NCBI RefSeq assembly: GCF_003602095.1
Contig: NZ_RAHH01000020.1
Coordinates: 1 to 64,000 of the forward strand
Length of the DNA stretch: 64,000 nucleotides
Source: Rahnella woolbedingensis
Lineage (GTDB): Bacteria; Pseudomonadota; Gammaproteobacteria; Enterobacterales; Enterobacteriaceae
Reading direction: 5' to 3'
Of this stretch, positions 44,089-55,532 are shown in pieces (position 1 is the stretch's first letter; each line of letters opens with the position of its first letter). The notes under the pieces were generated by a model, which worked only from the letters and a program-made list of their open reading frames with translations, made no database searches and was not told the origin of the DNA. The translations under genes were made by a program, and so were the position numbers.

Positions 44089-45185
44089 CAGTCCTGCTCA
44101 GAAAGCGCGGCGAGCTGATCGGCCTGATATTCCTGCACGATAGGCTGGATAAGCGCATCCAGTTTACCTTCCATCACTTCATCCAGACGGTAAATGGTCA
44201 GGTTGATACGGTGATCGGTAACACGGCCCTGCGGGAAGTTGTAGGTCCGGTTACGGTCTGAACGGTCACCCGTGCCGAGCAGGTTACGGCGCGTTGAGGC
44301 CTCTTCTGCATGACGTTTTGCCATTTCCGCAGCACGGATACGCGCGCCGAGCACCGACATCGCTTTGGCTTTGTTTTTGTGCTGAGAACGTTCGTCCTGA
44401 CATTCCACCACAATACCGGTTGGAATGTGGGTGATACGGATAGCGGAATCGGTGGTGTTAACGTGCTGACCGCCCGCGCCTGAAGAACGGAATGTATCGA
44501 TGCGCAAATCACCGGCGTTAATTTCCGGCAGTTCCGCTTCAGGAATTTCCGGCATTACGGCGACGGTACAGGCCGAGGTGTGAATACGTCCCTGAGATTC
44601 GGTTTCCGGAACACGCTGAACGCGGTGACCGCCTGACTCAAATTTGAACTGGCCGTACGCGCCCTCGCCGCTGACTTTGGCGATCACTTCTTTATAGCCG
44701 CCGTGTTCACCTTCGCTGGCGCTCACGATTTCCACACGCCAGCGGCGCATTTCAGCGTAGCGGCTGTACATACGGAATAAATCACCGGCAAAAATAGCCG
44801 CTTCATCACCACCGGTTCCGGCACGAATTTCGAGGAAACAGCCGCGTTCGTCATCCGGATCTTTTGGCAGTAACAGAAGCTGTAATTTTTCTTCGAGTTC
44901 TTCGATAGTGGCTTTGCAGTCTTTGATCTCATCCTGCGCCATTTCGCGCATTTCTTTGTCATTAAGAGCAGGATCGTCGAGCATCATCTCAGCGGTTTGT
45001 AAATCTTCCTGCGCCTGACGCCAGGCCAGAAAACATTCAGAAACAGCCGTTAACTGTGAGTATTCGCGGGAAAGACTGCGGAATTTATCCTGGTCGGCAA
45101 TAACGCTGGCATCGCCGAGCATCGCCTGCACTTCTTCGTGGCGCTCTTGTAACGCTTCCAGTTTGGCAACAATAGAAGGCTTCAT
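44088..45185 (-). CDS. prfA: Peptide chain release factor 1
   Basis: Reads UAA and UAG stop codons and triggers peptide release. The 365-residue protein carries the codon-recognition tripeptide P193-E-T195 (the PxT class of RF1) and the catalytic G238-G-Q240, whose glutamine PrmC methylates. It is five residues longer than E. coli RF1 because of a small insertion near residues 74-78. It follows hemA by 32 nt in the hemA-prfA-prmC operon. Confidence 0.97.
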   Translation of the reverse strand: MKPSIVAKLEALQERHEEVQAMLGDASVIADQDKFRSLSREYSQLTAVSECFLAWRQAQEDLQTAEMMLDDPALNDKEMREMAQDEIKDCKATIEELEEKLQLLLLPKDPDDERGCFLEIRAGTGGDEAAIFAGDLFRMYSRYAEMRRWRVEIVSASEGEHGGYKEVIAKVSGEGAYGQFKFESGGHRVQRVPETESQGRIHTSACTVAVMPEIPEAELPEINAGDLRIDTFRSSGAGGQHVNTTDSAIRITHIPTGIVVECQDERSQHKNKAKAMSVLGARIRAAEMAKRHAEEASTRRNLLGTGDRSDRNRTYNFPQGRVTDHRINLTIYRLDEVMEGKLDALIQPIVQEYQADQLAALSEQD

Positions 45186-45217
45186 GCGTGGTGTTTAACC
45201 CTGTGAGAAAAGGAGAA

Positions 45218-46480
45218 CTATTGCTGACCCAGCCCGAGGCTGTCGCGTAAAATTTGCAAACGCTCCACATCACCGTCGCTGGCTGCCTGTTGCAGAGAAC
45301 GGGTTGGCGCGTGAATAAGGCGGTTTGTCAATTTGTGGGCTAATTCATGGATCACCGCTTCGACGTCAGCGCCCTGCGCAATGGCGGCAAGAGCTTTTGC
45401 TTGTGCGTCGGCGCGAATAATATCAGCACGCGAGCGATAATCACGAATAATTTCAACGGCTCCCTGCGAACGCAGCCAGGCCATGAAGTTTGAACTCTCC
45501 TGCTCAACGATAGTTTCAGCCTGAATGGCCGCCGCTTTGCGTTGTGCAAGATTGCTTTGAATGATGCTGTGCAGGTCATCGACGCTATACAGATAGGCAT
45601 TGGCCAGTTTGCCGACTTCCGGTTCGATATCACGCGGAACGGCAATATCCACCATCAGCATTGGCTGATTACGGCGGGCTTTTAACGCGCGCTCCACCAT
45701 GCCTTTACCGATGATAGGCAGCGGACTGGCGGTGGAACTGATAATAATGTCGGCTTCAGCCAGGCGGGAATCGATATCCTGCAGGCTGATGACTTCTGCG
45801 TTCACTTCCGTCGCCAGCGCCTGCGCACGTTCACGCGTACGGTTGGCAATCATCATGTGACGCACGTTATGCTGATGAAGATGGCGCGCCACCAGTTCGA
45901 TGGTTTCACCCGCACCGACCAGCAACACGTTCACATCAGAAAGGGATTCAAAAATCTGACGCGCCAGCGTACAGGCAGCAAACGCCACAGAAACCGCGCT
46001 GGCACCAATATCTGTTTCAGTACGGACACGCTTGGCAACCGAGAAGGATTTCTGGAACAGACGCTCCAGTTCACCGGAAACCGCCTGTCCGTTTTGCGAT
46101 TCTGCGAAGGCTTTCTTGACCTGCCCGAGAATTTGCGGCTCGCCGAGAACCAGCGAATCCAGCCCGCTGGCAACGCGCATCAGATGGCTGACGGCTTCAT
46201 TATCGTGGTGCCAGTAAAGGCTTTTGCGCACTTCATCTTCGCTAAGATGATGATAATCACATAACCACTTAACCAGCTGTTCCTGCAGATTTTCCTGCTG
46301 CTCGACGCTGAGATAGAGCTCAGTCCGGTTACAGGTAGACAACACGACTCCGCTCTGCACCAGCGGTTGCTGGAGAAGACTGGAAAGCGCCTGATTCAGC
46401 GTCTCGGGTGAAAATGTTACCCGTTCACGCAGAGACACCGGGGCTGTTTTGTGGTTGATACCTAATGCAAGCAGGGTCAT
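45218..46480 (-). CDS. hemA: Glutamyl-tRNA reductase
   Basis: First committed enzyme of tetrapyrrole synthesis: reduces glutamyl-tRNA to glutamate-1-semialdehyde with NADPH. The 420-residue protein has the catalytic C50 in STCNRTE, the NADPH Rossmann segment [17 protein letters not shown] and a C-terminal dimerisation helix. The N-terminal [15 protein letters not shown] is the usual start, including the region used for regulated proteolysis in enteric bacteria. First gene of the minus-strand operon, divergent from lolB with the typical 260-nt spacing. Confidence 0.97.
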   Translation of the reverse strand: MTLLALGINHKTAPVSLRERVTFSPETLNQALSSLLQQPLVQSGVVLSTCNRTELYLSVEQQENLQEQLVKWLCDYHHLSEDEVRKSLYWHHDNEAVSHLMRVASGLDSLVLGEPQILGQVKKAFAESQNGQAVSGELERLFQKSFSVAKRVRTETDIGASAVSVAFAACTLARQIFESLSDVNVLLVGAGETIELVARHLHQHNVRHMMIANRTRERAQALATEVNAEVISLQDIDSRLAEADIIISSTASPLPIIGKGMVERALKARRNQPMLMVDIAVPRDIEPEVGKLANAYLYSVDDLHSIIQSNLAQRKAAAIQAETIVEQESSNFMAWLRSQGAVEIIRDYRSRADIIRADAQAKALAAIAQGADVEAVIHELAHKLTNRLIHAPTRSLQQAASDGDVERLQILRDSLGLGQQ

Positions 46481-46742
46481 ATCGGGAGCGGTTATCGGCT
46501 TATACTTTATAATAGTATGGGTTTACGTCTGCTGCGCATTCTACAAGATGCGCGAGATCAATAAAAGGCGAACAGCACCATCGGTTAAATCCAATTACAA
46601 ATCAGCATTGTCCCAAAACGGATTGATCGCCGATCATCTCTGCAGGGTTGAGATCATCCCGCGCTTCGGCTGTGCTAAACTGACGCACGCCACATTTGCC
46701 CTGGCATCCCATTTCGCCAAAGCACAAAGGATTTTATCTGTT

Positions 46743-47366
46743 ATGCCAATGCGTAAAGCACACTTTGTTCGCCTTCTTCCTCTTGCAAGCTTAGTCCTTG
46801 CCGCCTGTTCGATTAATGCGCCGAAAGGCCCGGCGACCAGCCCGACGTCCCCGCAATGGCGTGAACATGAAGCTCAGGTTAAACAGCTCGAGCATTATCA
46901 GACCCGCGGTTCTTTCGCTTATATTTCCGATAAACAGAAAGTCTATGCCCGCTTCTTCTGGCAACAATATTCCCCGGACAGCTACCGTTTACTGCTGACT
47001 AACCCGCTGGGCAGCACCGAAATGGAGCTGAAAGTGCAAAGCGGTATTGCGCAGCTGACCAATAATGAAGGCAAGCATTACACCAGTGATAATCCGGATG
47101 ACATGATCCAGAAGCTGACCGGTATGTCGATTCCGCTGGCGAATCTGCGTCTGTGGATGCTGGGCCTGCCGGGTGACGGCACCGATTTCACGCTCGACAG
47201 TCAGTACCGTCTGTCTGAGGTTAAATTCACGCAGAACGGTAAACCGGGCACCGTGGTCTATCAGAGCTATGACGATGATGCCAAACCTTCCCTGCCGCAG
47301 CGTCTGGAAATGACTCAGGGCGAACAGCGTATCAAACTGAAAATGGATAACTGGACGTTAAACTGA
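46743..47366 (+). CDS. lolB: Outer-membrane lipoprotein receptor LolB
   Basis: Accepts lipoproteins from LolA and inserts them into the outer membrane. The 207-residue precursor begins with a short signal and the lipobox LVLAAC (cysteine near 22), so the mature protein is itself a lipoprotein. The lengths and blocks ([29 protein letters not shown]) match E. coli LolB. AAAGGA lies 10 nt before the ATG at 46743; the longer frame upstream is not supported. It is co-transcribed with ispE, 1 nt apart. Confidence 0.96.
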   Translation: MPMRKAHFVRLLPLASLVLAACSINAPKGPATSPTSPQWREHEAQVKQLEHYQTRGSFAYISDKQKVYARFFWQQYSPDSYRLLLTNPLGSTEMELKVQSGIAQLTNNEGKHYTSDNPDDMIQKLTGMSIPLANLRLWMLGLPGDGTDFTLDSQYRLSEVKFTQNGKPGTVVYQSYDDDAKPSLPQRLEMTQGEQRIKLKMDNWTLN

Positions 47367-47367
47367 G

Positions 47368-48231
47368 ATGACGCAGCAATTGTGGCCTTCTCCGGCTAAA
47401 CTCAATTTGTTTCTCTATATCACCGGCCAGCGTCCGAATGGCTACCATGATTTGCAGACGCTGTTTCAGTTTGTTGATTACGGTGACAGTCTGAGTTTTA
47501 GCGCCCGTGACGACGGCGCCATCGTACTGACCACACCGGTTGAGGGTGTGGCTGACGAAGACAATTTGGTGGTGCGCGCCGCGCGTCTGTTGCAGCAGCA
47601 TGCCGGAACGTCTCAGGGCGCAGACATTGCGCTGCAAAAACGGATTCCGATGGGTGGCGGTCTGGGTGGCGGTTCTTCTAACGCGGCGACCGTGCTGGTA
47701 GCGCTGAATGCCGTCTGGAATTGCGGACTTGCCGATACCGAACTGGCGCAACTTGGTGTGACTCTCGGCGCGGATGTGCCGGTGTTTGTAATGGGTCATG
47801 CCGCTTTTGCCGAAGGCATTGGCGAGATTTTGCAACCCGTCGAACCGGCGGAAAAATGGTATCTGATCGCACATCCAGGCGTCAGCATTCCGACGCCTGT
47901 GATTTTCGGCGATCCGCAACTGACCAGAAATACACCAAAACGCCCTGTTAATGTGCTTTTGGACACGCCTTACGCAAATGATTGCGAACCGATTGCGAGA
48001 AAACGTTTTTACGAGGTTGAACAGCTACTTTCTTGGCTGTTAGAATACGCGCCGTCGCGACTGACCGGGACAGGGGCTTGTGTGTTTGCAGAATTCGACA
48101 CCGAGTCTGCCGCCCGTCAGGTTTTGGACAAAATGCCATCGTGGAGTCGGGGTTTTGTCGCGCAAGGTGTTAATATCTCGCCGTTGCACCGTTTTCGCGA
48201 AGTCTGGTTGAGAACTGCGGGCAAAGCGTAG
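47368..48231 (+). CDS. ispE: 4-Diphosphocytidyl-2-C-methylerythritol kinase
   Basis: GHMP-family kinase of the MEP isoprenoid pathway, phosphorylating CDP-methylerythritol. The 287-residue protein has the substrate region [13 protein letters not shown], the ATP loop [13 protein letters not shown] and the late [12 protein letters not shown]. The gene follows lolB immediately and precedes prs, the usual enteric order. Confidence 0.97.
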   Translation: MTQQLWPSPAKLNLFLYITGQRPNGYHDLQTLFQFVDYGDSLSFSARDDGAIVLTTPVEGVADEDNLVVRAARLLQQHAGTSQGADIALQKRIPMGGGLGGGSSNAATVLVALNAVWNCGLADTELAQLGVTLGADVPVFVMGHAAFAEGIGEILQPVEPAEKWYLIAHPGVSIPTPVIFGDPQLTRNTPKRPVNVLLDTPYANDCEPIARKRFYEVEQLLSWLLEYAPSRLTGTGACVFAEFDTESAARQVLDKMPSWSRGFVAQGVNISPLHRFREVWLRTAGKA

Positions 48232-48318
48232 AGAGTCACAGTGGTTTTGTGTCTGTTCTTTGCCAGCCAATTATTCAACAGATTTAAGTAGTAAGATTTA
48301 GAAGTATCGTGAGCATAA

Positions 48319-49341
<1,023 letters not shown>

Positions 49342-49346
49342 TCATC

Positions 49347-49372
49347 ACGCCCCTGTTTTCAGGGGCGTTTTG
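49347..49372 (+). terminator. Intrinsic terminator of prs
   Basis: ACGCCCCTG and CAGGGGCGT form a 9-bp stem with a TTTT loop, followed by TTTGTTTT, 5 nt past the stop codon. Confidence 0.92.
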
Positions 49373-49408
49373 TTTTGCCTGAATGCGTTTTGCCAGAAAC
49401 AGAAATGC

Positions 49409-49446
49409 AAAAAACCGTTATCGCGCGAGCGACAACGGTTTTTTTT
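49409..49446 (-). terminator. Terminator of ychH
   Basis: AAAAAACCGTT-A-TCGC pairs with GCGA-C-AACGGTTTTTT around a GCGA loop. It ends the minus-strand ychH transcript, 47 nt past its stop, and could also back up prs termination on the other strand. Confidence 0.85.
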
Positions 49447-49492
49447 ATGGGCGAACGTTTTTAGGCATGAACGCTATGACGCCCGGTCAGAG

Positions 49493-49771
49493 TCAGGAAT
49501 GGCGATGCGATTTACTGTTGGTGCAGCGGGAATCAAAGTGGCGTACCCACCAGTAGCGGTCTGCGACACGTTCACGGCCACCGACTCTCGCGCCGGCTAC
49601 CCATAAAATGGCACCGACGAAAATGCTGCCAATTGCGCCATGCGCCAGGAATTGCGGTAAACCCAGTTCAGGCATCTGATTCAGAATCGAATAACCTACA
49701 CCACCGACCATTGTGAGTAAACCGAGTCCCATCAGGCCATTGCCGATCATTCTTGCGGTTTTACGTTTCAT
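49493..49771 (-). CDS. ychH: YchH, small membrane stress protein
   Basis: A 92-residue inner-membrane protein with two hydrophobic segments (about 8-30 and 38-62) and a basic C-terminus, matching E. coli YchH (GARVGG...DRYWWVRH block). Reported roles concern stress survival; the molecular function is unknown. A strong ribosome site GGAGGTGA precedes the ATG. Divergent from pth in the conserved arrangement. Confidence 0.93.
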   Translation of the reverse strand: MKRKTARMIGNGLMGLGLLTMVGGVGYSILNQMPELGLPQFLAHGAIGSIFVGAILWVAGARVGGRERVADRYWWVRHFDSRCTNSKSHRHS

Positions 49772-49859
49772 AAGTCACCTCCGGTTGTCGATAGTCTTAG
49801 CATCATTGCTGTCTTGTCTTTTCTTGCCTTTAACTATAGACGTCCCATCCGGTTCACTT

Positions 49860-49875
49860 TGAGGTAGCGATCACA
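49860..49875. promoter_or_regulatory. Weak CRP-like site between ychH and pth
   Basis: TGAGG-N6-TCACA has one perfect CRP half and a poor second half (TGTGA expected). It lies about 90 nt upstream of ychH. The evidence is thin. Confidence 0.25.
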
Positions 49876-50064
49876 GACAGAGAACATTGAATGACAAATC
49901 TTTACGTTTTCCAGTCATATAGATTCGAAAGGTTAATAGTCAGCCTGATGAACTATTCAATATTCTGCGTAACTGGCAGGAATTATTTTTTGTGATGTTT
50001 GGCACAGTGAAACGCGACAGGTAAACTAGCCCGCTAAACCTCACCGGATAAAGAAGCGAAAATC

Positions 50065-50655
50065 GTGAGCAGCATTAAATTGATCGTTGGCCTGGCCAAT
50101 CCCGGCGCAGAATACGCCCAGACCCGTCATAACGCAGGCGCCTGGTATGTTGATCTTCTCGCCCGCCAGCACAACCAGCAGCTGAAAGAAGAAAGTAAGT
50201 TTTTTGGATACACCGCCCGCCTGTCACTGGCCGGTCATGATGTCCGTTTGCTGGTCCCGACCACCTTTATGAACCTCAGCGGCAAAGCCGTTCTGGCGAT
50301 GGCGCAGTTTTACCGCATTGAGCCGGATGAAATTCTGGTCGCGCACGACGAACTGGATATTCCGCCGGGCATGGCGAAAATTAAACTGGGCGGCGGTAAC
50401 GGCGGTCATAACGGTCTGAAAGACATTCAGAGCAAATTTGGTAATAACCCGAACTTCTACCGCCTGCGTATCGGTATCGGCCATCCGGGCGATAAAAGTA
50501 AAGTGGTGGGATTTGTCCTCGGTAAGCCGCCAGCCAGTGAACAGAAACTGATTGATGATGCGATTGACGAGTCCCTGCGCTGTACCGAATTACTGATGAA
50601 GGAAGGCCTGGAAAAAACCATGCGCCGTCTGCATACCTTCAAAGCTGAGCTCTAA
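50065..50655 (+). CDS. pth: Peptidyl-tRNA hydrolase
   Basis: Recycles tRNA from prematurely released peptidyl-tRNA. The 196-residue enzyme has the catalytic region RH22[10 protein letters not shown], with H22 equivalent to His20 in E. coli, plus FMNLSGKAV and [10 protein letters not shown]. The start is GTG at 50065. In E. coli the ychF gene follows pth; here a terminator and the uhp locus follow instead. Confidence 0.97.
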   Translation: MSSIKLIVGLANPGAEYAQTRHNAGAWYVDLLARQHNQQLKEESKFFGYTARLSLAGHDVRLLVPTTFMNLSGKAVLAMAQFYRIEPDEILVAHDELDIPPGMAKIKLGGGNGGHNGLKDIQSKFGNNPNFYRLRIGIGHPGDKSKVVGFVLGKPPASEQKLIDDAIDESLRCTELLMKEGLEKTMRRLHTFKAEL

Positions 50656-50668
50656 AAAATCGTGAAGT

Positions 50669-50696
50669 GGCGCGAATTACCGCGCCCTTTTCTTTT
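50669..50696 (+). terminator. Intrinsic terminator of pth
   Basis: GGCGCG and CGCGCC form a 6-bp GC stem with a 6-nt loop, followed by CTTTTCTTTT, 13 nt past the stop. Confidence 0.8.
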
Positions 50697-50813
50697 CCTC
50701 CCGCCTCCCTAACTCAAATTCCGTTACCTGCCCTGCATTTCCTCCGCCCGGTGTTGCCAACTGCAACTATTCATGAGCATTATGCGAATCTCATTTACAT
50801 TCAGTTACGCCTG

Positions 50814-51437
50814 ATGATTAACGTTGCTTTGATTGACGACCACGTGGTGGTGCGTTCCGGTTTTGCCCAACTGCTCGGCCTTGAGCCGGATATCCAGATT
50901 GTCGGCCAGTATGCGTCGGCGGCGAATGCGTGGTCGTCGCTGCTGAAAATGAATATCGACGTGGCGGTGATGGATATCGCCATGCCCGATGAAAGCGGGT
51001 TAAGTTTGCTGTCGCGCTTACGTCAGCAACGGTCCGATTTTCGCGCCATCATTCTGAGCATTTACGACACTACCGCGTTTGTTCAAAGTGCGCTGGATGC
51101 CGGGGCGGGCGGCTATCTCACCAAACGCTGTGGCCCGGAAGAGCTGGTGCAGGCAGTACGCACCGTGCATGCCGGTGGGCGTTATCTGTGTTCCGATGCC
51201 CTGCTGGCACTGCGTCAGCGTCAGCAAACGCCGAAAGCCTTACAGGCCCTGACCCCGCGTGAACACGAAATTTTCGAATTGCTGGTCAACGGACTGAGTG
51301 TGAAGGCGATTGCCGAACAACTCGAACTGAGCCACAAAACCGTGCACGTTCACCGCGCCAATATCCTCGGCAAACTCCAGTGCAGCACCACCATCGAACT
51401 GGTCCATTTCGCCATTCAGCACCATCTTCTCGCCTGA
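50814..51437 (+). CDS. uhpA: UhpA-like response regulator
   Basis: NarL/FixJ-class regulator of 207 residues. The receiver domain has D8/D9, the phosphate acceptor D54 (same number as in E. coli UhpA) and K104 in LTKRC. The C-terminal LuxR-type helix-turn-helix (about 140-200) reads LTPREHEIFELL...AIAEQLELSHKTVHVHRANI. The ATG at 50814 matches the E. coli start, though no good ribosome site precedes it. Start and stop overlap with uhpB (TGATG). It should activate the transporter genes when sugar phosphate is sensed. Confidence 0.9.
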   Translation: MINVALIDDHVVVRSGFAQLLGLEPDIQIVGQYASAANAWSSLLKMNIDVAVMDIAMPDESGLSLLSRLRQQRSDFRAIILSIYDTTAFVQSALDAGAGGYLTKRCGPEELVQAVRTVHAGGRYLCSDALLALRQRQQTPKALQALTPREHEIFELLVNGLSVKAIAEQLELSHKTVHVHRANILGKLQCSTTIELVHFAIQHHLLA

Positions 51438-52966
51438 TGCGTAAAGTTGGCCTGACGCTGTTTCTCGCCATTTTCTACAGCCTGTGCTGGCTGGCACTCT
51501 GGTCGATCAGTTTCTATCTGACGCAGAACGGCCAGCAGGCGATGTTACTTCTGCCGCAGGGCCTGCGTCTGGCGCTGATGACGCTGCTTTCGCGCCGTTA
51601 CTGGCCGGCGATGCTGGCATCAGAATTTGGCATTGCCGTCTGGCTGCACAGCGAACAGTTACAAACGCACTGGATCATCCTGCTTTCACCGTTGCTGAGC
51701 CTGATCCCCGCAGCACTCGTGCAGCATTTCTGGCGGCAGTTTACCCTTTACTGGCAGCGGCTTTTACTGTTGCTTGGCGCGGTGGCCGGTAACAGCCTGT
51801 TGCAGATGGCAGTGCCCGGCCTGTGGCTGACTTCACCGCTGAGCCAGACGCTGCTGGCCTCCTTCACCGGCGGCATTCTCCTGACGCCGTTTATCTATCT
51901 GATTTATGAATACCTCAAGCAACAGCATCTGCAAAACCTGCTGGCGCAGGAGATCCCCGATCCACCACTGCGCACATCGCTGCTGATCTGGTGCTCGCTG
52001 TTCTTCGCTCTCGCCGTCTGTCTGCAAATGACGCTGGCGCCAGAAGTGGAACGGCTGCTGATCATTCTGGTTTTTCTGCCCAACGTGGTGATGGCCTACG
52101 CCTTCGGCTGGCAGGGAGGCGTGCTGGCCGCAGTGCTGGGCAGCCTGATGATCACGGTCACGCGGCAGATGAGCGGCGCTTTTCACGATTTGCTTGAACT
52201 GGAACTGTTTCTTTCCACGCAGGCGCTGCTCGGCATCGGGCTGGGGATCGCCATCAGCCGTCAGCAGCAGCTGGCATCACATCTCAACCGCTACCGTTTG
52301 CAGCTGGAGCAGGAATTGCGCACCCGTCGCCAGCTCACGGAGCGGCTGGTGCATACCGAGGAAGCAGTGCGCAAGGAAATCGCCCGCGAACTCCACGATG
52401 AAATCGGCCAAAACATCACCGCCATACAAATCCAGGCGATGCTGGTCGACCGCAGCCCGCCCGGCGCGGCCACCCACGCCGCCGCCAGACAGATTGGCGA
52501 ACTTTCACAACGCATTCACCACACTACGCGGCAGTTACTACGCCAGCTGCGACCTCCTGTTCTCGATGAAATGTCGCTTGACGTTGCCCTGCACCATCTG
52601 GCGGATGAATTTGCCTTCGCGCAACAGGGGATCGACTTTCAGCTCGATTACTCCCTGACCGGGGCGCCCTCCGATGACACCCTGGTTTTCACGCTGTACC
52701 GGCTGGTACAGGAATTGCTCAACAACATCAATAAACATGCCGGTGCGACCGAGGTGCGCGTCAGCCTTACCGTGCAACAGAACATGCTGGTGCTGACGGT
52801 CAGCGACAATGGCATTGGCTTTACCCTGCCGGTAAAAGAAGGCTTCGGGCTGCGCGGTATTGAAGAACGCGTCCGGGCTCTGGGCGGCGAATGGCTGGTT
52901 CATCAGCAGGATGGCACCCGCATAATTGTTAAGTTGCCCACAGATTTGCAAAGAACATCGCCCTGA
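51437..52966 (+). CDS. uhpB: UhpB-like sensor histidine kinase
   Basis: Membrane kinase of 509 residues. The N-terminal half (about 1-275) is a MASE1-type sensor with eight or so hydrophobic helices. The HisKA_3 phosphorylation box is EIARELHDEIGQ, with H320 as acceptor, and the C-terminal ATPase has NNINKHAGA, VSDNGIGF and GFGLRGIEERV. It should be controlled by UhpC bound to external sugar phosphate and phosphorylate UhpA. The length is close to E. coli UhpB (500). Confidence 0.9.
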   Translation: MRKVGLTLFLAIFYSLCWLALWSISFYLTQNGQQAMLLLPQGLRLALMTLLSRRYWPAMLASEFGIAVWLHSEQLQTHWIILLSPLLSLIPAALVQHFWRQFTLYWQRLLLLLGAVAGNSLLQMAVPGLWLTSPLSQTLLASFTGGILLTPFIYLIYEYLKQQHLQNLLAQEIPDPPLRTSLLIWCSLFFALAVCLQMTLAPEVERLLIILVFLPNVVMAYAFGWQGGVLAAVLGSLMITVTRQMSGAFHDLLELELFLSTQALLGIGLGIAISRQQQLASHLNRYRLQLEQELRTRRQLTERLVHTEEAVRKEIARELHDEIGQNITAIQIQAMLVDRSPPGAATHAAARQIGELSQRIHHTTRQLLRQLRPPVLDEMSLDVALHHLADEFAFAQQGIDFQLDYSLTGAPSDDTLVFTLYRLVQELLNNINKHAGATEVRVSLTVQQNMLVLTVSDNGIGFTLPVKEGFGLRGIEERVRALGGEWLVHQQDGTRIIVKLPTDLQRTSP

Positions 52967-52985
52967 CTAGGACTAATTCCTAGTC
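52965..52985. promoter_or_regulatory. Palindrome between uhpB and uhpC
   Basis: GACTAGGA-N5-TCCTAGTC is a perfect 8-bp inverted repeat starting in the uhpB stop codon. A weak -10 (TACACT, 53026-53031) lies about 50 nt downstream, with no good -35. This suits an activator-dependent promoter for uhpC-afuABC, with UhpA as the natural binder. The function is inferred. Confidence 0.45.
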
Positions 52986-53055
52986 GTCTAAAACCTTGTC
53001 TCATCCCCCCGACAAAACACACGCATACACTCGCCTTATTACGCCGGAGAACACC

Positions 53056-54372
53056 ATGACAGCAACGCCGCTATCCGCCACCGACGTGGATAAAAATTAC
53101 CGCTACTGGCGCGTGCATTTATTGCTGTCGATGGTCATTGGCTACGCCGCGTTCTACCTCACCCGCCGCAGCGTTAACTTTGCGATGCCGGTGATGCAGC
53201 TGGAACTGGGCCTGACCAAAGGCGATATCGGCCTGCTCGGCACGCTGTTTTATCTGGCCTACGGCGGCTCAAAATTTATCTCGGGCATTTACAGCGACCG
53301 CACCGGAGCCCGCTGGTTTATGGGCGTCGGATTACTGATGACGGGCGTACTGAATATTCTGTTCGCCTTCTGCCATTCGCTGACCGCGCTGCTGATTGTG
53401 TGGACGCTCAACGGATTCTTTCAGGGCTGGGGATGGCCGCCGTGCGCCAGATTGCTGACGCACTGGTATTCGCGCAACGAACGCGGTTTCTGGTGGGGTT
53501 GCTGGAATACGTCGATCAACATCGGTGGCGCGGCGGTTCCGCTGCTCTCGGGACTACTGACCGCCACCTGGGGCTGGCAGGCGGCGCTGCTGGTACCAGG
53601 CGCGGTCGGGGTCATTCTCGGATTGTGGCTTTGCCGCCAGCTGTGCGGCACACCGCAGCAGGAAGGATTACCGACGGTGGGTAACTGGCGGCGTGACCCG
53701 CTGGAATTGCGGCAGGAGCAGCAAAGCCCGCCGATGAGCATGACGCAGATCCTGCGCCGGACGATTTTGCAGAACCGGACAATCTGGCTGCTGGGCGTCT
53801 CGTATGTGCTGGTGTATCTCATCCGCATTGCGCTCAACGACTGGGGCAACATCTGGCTGGCGGAGAATCACGGTGTCAATTTGTTGAGTGCAAACGCGAC
53901 ACTGTCACTTTTCGAACTCGGCGGTCTGCTCGGTGCGTTATTTGCCGGCTGGGGTTCTGACCTGCTGTTTCGCGGGCAGCGCGCGCCGATGATTTTACTG
54001 TTTTCTCTGGGGCTGTTTCTCACCGTCACCGCCCTGTGGCTGGCACCGGTACACCATTTCGGGCTGCTGGCGCTGAGTTTCTTCAGCATCGGATTTTTTG
54101 TATTCGGGCCGCAAATGCTGATTGGTCTGGCGGCAACAGAATATTCACACAAAGACGCGGCGGGCACGGTGACCGGTTTTCTCGGTCTGTTTGCCTACCT
54201 CGGCGCGGCGCTGGCCGGATGGCCGCTGGCGATGGTGATGCAACACTACGGCTGGTCGGGATTTTTTGCAGTGCTGACGATGGCTTCGGCGTTCGTCGGG
54301 CTGCTGCTGATGCCCATGATGATGGCCGGGATCAGCAAACGCGATTTACAGTCCGCTCCGCCGGACAACTGA
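53056..54372 (+). CDS. uhpC: UhpC-like sugar-phosphate sensor (MFS)
   Basis: A 438-residue, 12-helix major-facilitator protein of the organophosphate:phosphate antiporter family. The N-terminal part has YYLTRRSVNFAMP-type sequence (AFYLTRRSVNF) and GISDRTGARWFM-type loop (IYSDRTGARW). Its place behind uhpAB marks it as the membrane sensor UhpC rather than the transporter UhpT, though UhpC proteins keep some transport activity. GGAG precedes the ATG at 53056; the longer TTG frame is not supported. No separate uhpT is present in the window. Confidence 0.88.
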   Translation: MTATPLSATDVDKNYRYWRVHLLLSMVIGYAAFYLTRRSVNFAMPVMQLELGLTKGDIGLLGTLFYLAYGGSKFISGIYSDRTGARWFMGVGLLMTGVLNILFAFCHSLTALLIVWTLNGFFQGWGWPPCARLLTHWYSRNERGFWWGCWNTSINIGGAAVPLLSGLLTATWGWQAALLVPGAVGVILGLWLCRQLCGTPQQEGLPTVGNWRRDPLELRQEQQSPPMSMTQILRRTILQNRTIWLLGVSYVLVYLIRIALNDWGNIWLAENHGVNLLSANATLSLFELGGLLGALFAGWGSDLLFRGQRAPMILLFSLGLFLTVTALWLAPVHHFGLLALSFFSIGFFVFGPQMLIGLAATEYSHKDAAGTVTGFLGLFAYLGAALAGWPLAMVMQHYGWSGFFAVLTMASAFVGLLLMPMMMAGISKRDLQSAPPDN

Positions 54373-54416
54373 CAAGGTTCTCTGTCCTGCAACATAACAA
54401 GAAAAAGGTAAACACC

Positions 54417-55457
54417 ATGAAAACGACTCTGACTTACTCCCTCCTCGCCGCAGCCGTCGCCATGACGGCTTTCACCGGTGCCGCTCAGGCCAAAGGCCGT
54501 CTGGTGGTTTATTGCAGCGCCACCAACGCGATGTGTGAAGAAGAAACCAAAGCCTTCGGGGAAAAATACGACGTCAAAACGTCCTTCATCCGCAACGGTT
54601 CCGGCAGCACGCTGGCGAAAGTCGAAGCCGAGAAAAAGAACCCGCAGGCGGACGTGTGGTACGGCGGCACCTTAGATCCACAGTCGCAGGCCGGTGAAAT
54701 GGACCTGTTGCAGGCATACATTTCCCCTAACCTCGCGCAAATCATGCCGAACTTTCAGGATCCCGCGAAGCGCAAAGGTAACTACTCCTCCGCCGTGTAC
54801 ATCGGTATTCTGGGCATCGGCGTGAATACCCACCGCCTGAAAGAGAAAAACCTGCCAGAACCGAAATGCTGGAAAGACCTGACCAACCCGATTTATAAAG
54901 GCGAAATCCAGATTGCCGATCCGCAAAGTTCCGGCACCGCGTACACCGCACTGGCGACCTTCGCGCAACTGTGGGGCGAAGATCAGGCTTTCGATTACCT
55001 GAAAAAGCTCAACAGCAATATTTCCCAGTACACCAAATCCGGTATCGCGCCGGCGCGTAACGCCGCACGCGGTGAAACCGCCATTGGTATCGGCTTCCTG
55101 CATGATTACACTCAGGAAAAAGAGAGCGGCGCACCGCTGAAACTGATCTCCCCGTGCGAAGGCTCCGGCTATGAAATCGGCGGCGTCAGCATACTGAAAG
55201 GCGCACGCAACCTGGATAACGCCAAACTGTTCGTTGACTGGGCATTGTCAAAAGAAGCGCAGGAACTGGCATGGAAAAAAGGCCAGTCCTATCAAATCCT
55301 GACCAACACCACCGCAGAAACCTCCCCGAACTCGCTGAAAATGAGCGACCTGAAGCTCATCAATTACGACATGGACAAATACGGCGCATCCGATATGCGT
55401 AAAGAGCTCATCACCAAGTGGGTCAACGAAGTGAAGATGGGCAAAGAATCTCAATAA
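54417..55457 (+). CDS. afuA: AfuA-like periplasmic sugar-phosphate binding protein
   Basis: A 346-residue binding protein with a signal peptide ending near residue 25 (GAAQA). The mature start KGRLVVYCSATNAMCEEETKAF and the blocks FIRNGSGSTLAKVEAEK, DVWYGGTLDPQSQAGE and QIADPQSSGTAYTA are those of AfuA. This family was long labelled as ferric iron binding, but the Actinobacillus and Citrobacter proteins bind hexose phosphates, not iron. The uhpABC genes directly upstream support that role. Start ATG 54417 with AAAGG upstream; a longer frame overlapping uhpC is rejected. Confidence 0.88.
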   Translation: MKTTLTYSLLAAAVAMTAFTGAAQAKGRLVVYCSATNAMCEEETKAFGEKYDVKTSFIRNGSGSTLAKVEAEKKNPQADVWYGGTLDPQSQAGEMDLLQAYISPNLAQIMPNFQDPAKRKGNYSSAVYIGILGIGVNTHRLKEKNLPEPKCWKDLTNPIYKGEIQIADPQSSGTAYTALATFAQLWGEDQAFDYLKKLNSNISQYTKSGIAPARNAARGETAIGIGFLHDYTQEKESGAPLKLISPCEGSGYEIGGVSILKGARNLDNAKLFVDWALSKEAQELAWKKGQSYQILTNTTAETSPNSLKMSDLKLINYDMDKYGASDMRKELITKWVNEVKMGKESQ

Positions 55458-55532
55458 AAGCCCACGTACTTATTGAGTGACTTAGCTCTGCTCCTCCCCT
55501 TCACAGGGACAGACGCATTGGGTATGACCTTT

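Noticed and set aside
44601-44609. Abnormal codon-recognition motif PET in RF1
   Set aside because: The motif class is PxT; a glutamate at the middle position is common in bacterial RF1, so it is not unusual.
49370-49606. Small plus-strand gene between prs and ychH
   Set aside because: It runs across two terminators and through ychH on the opposite strand; no ribosome site.
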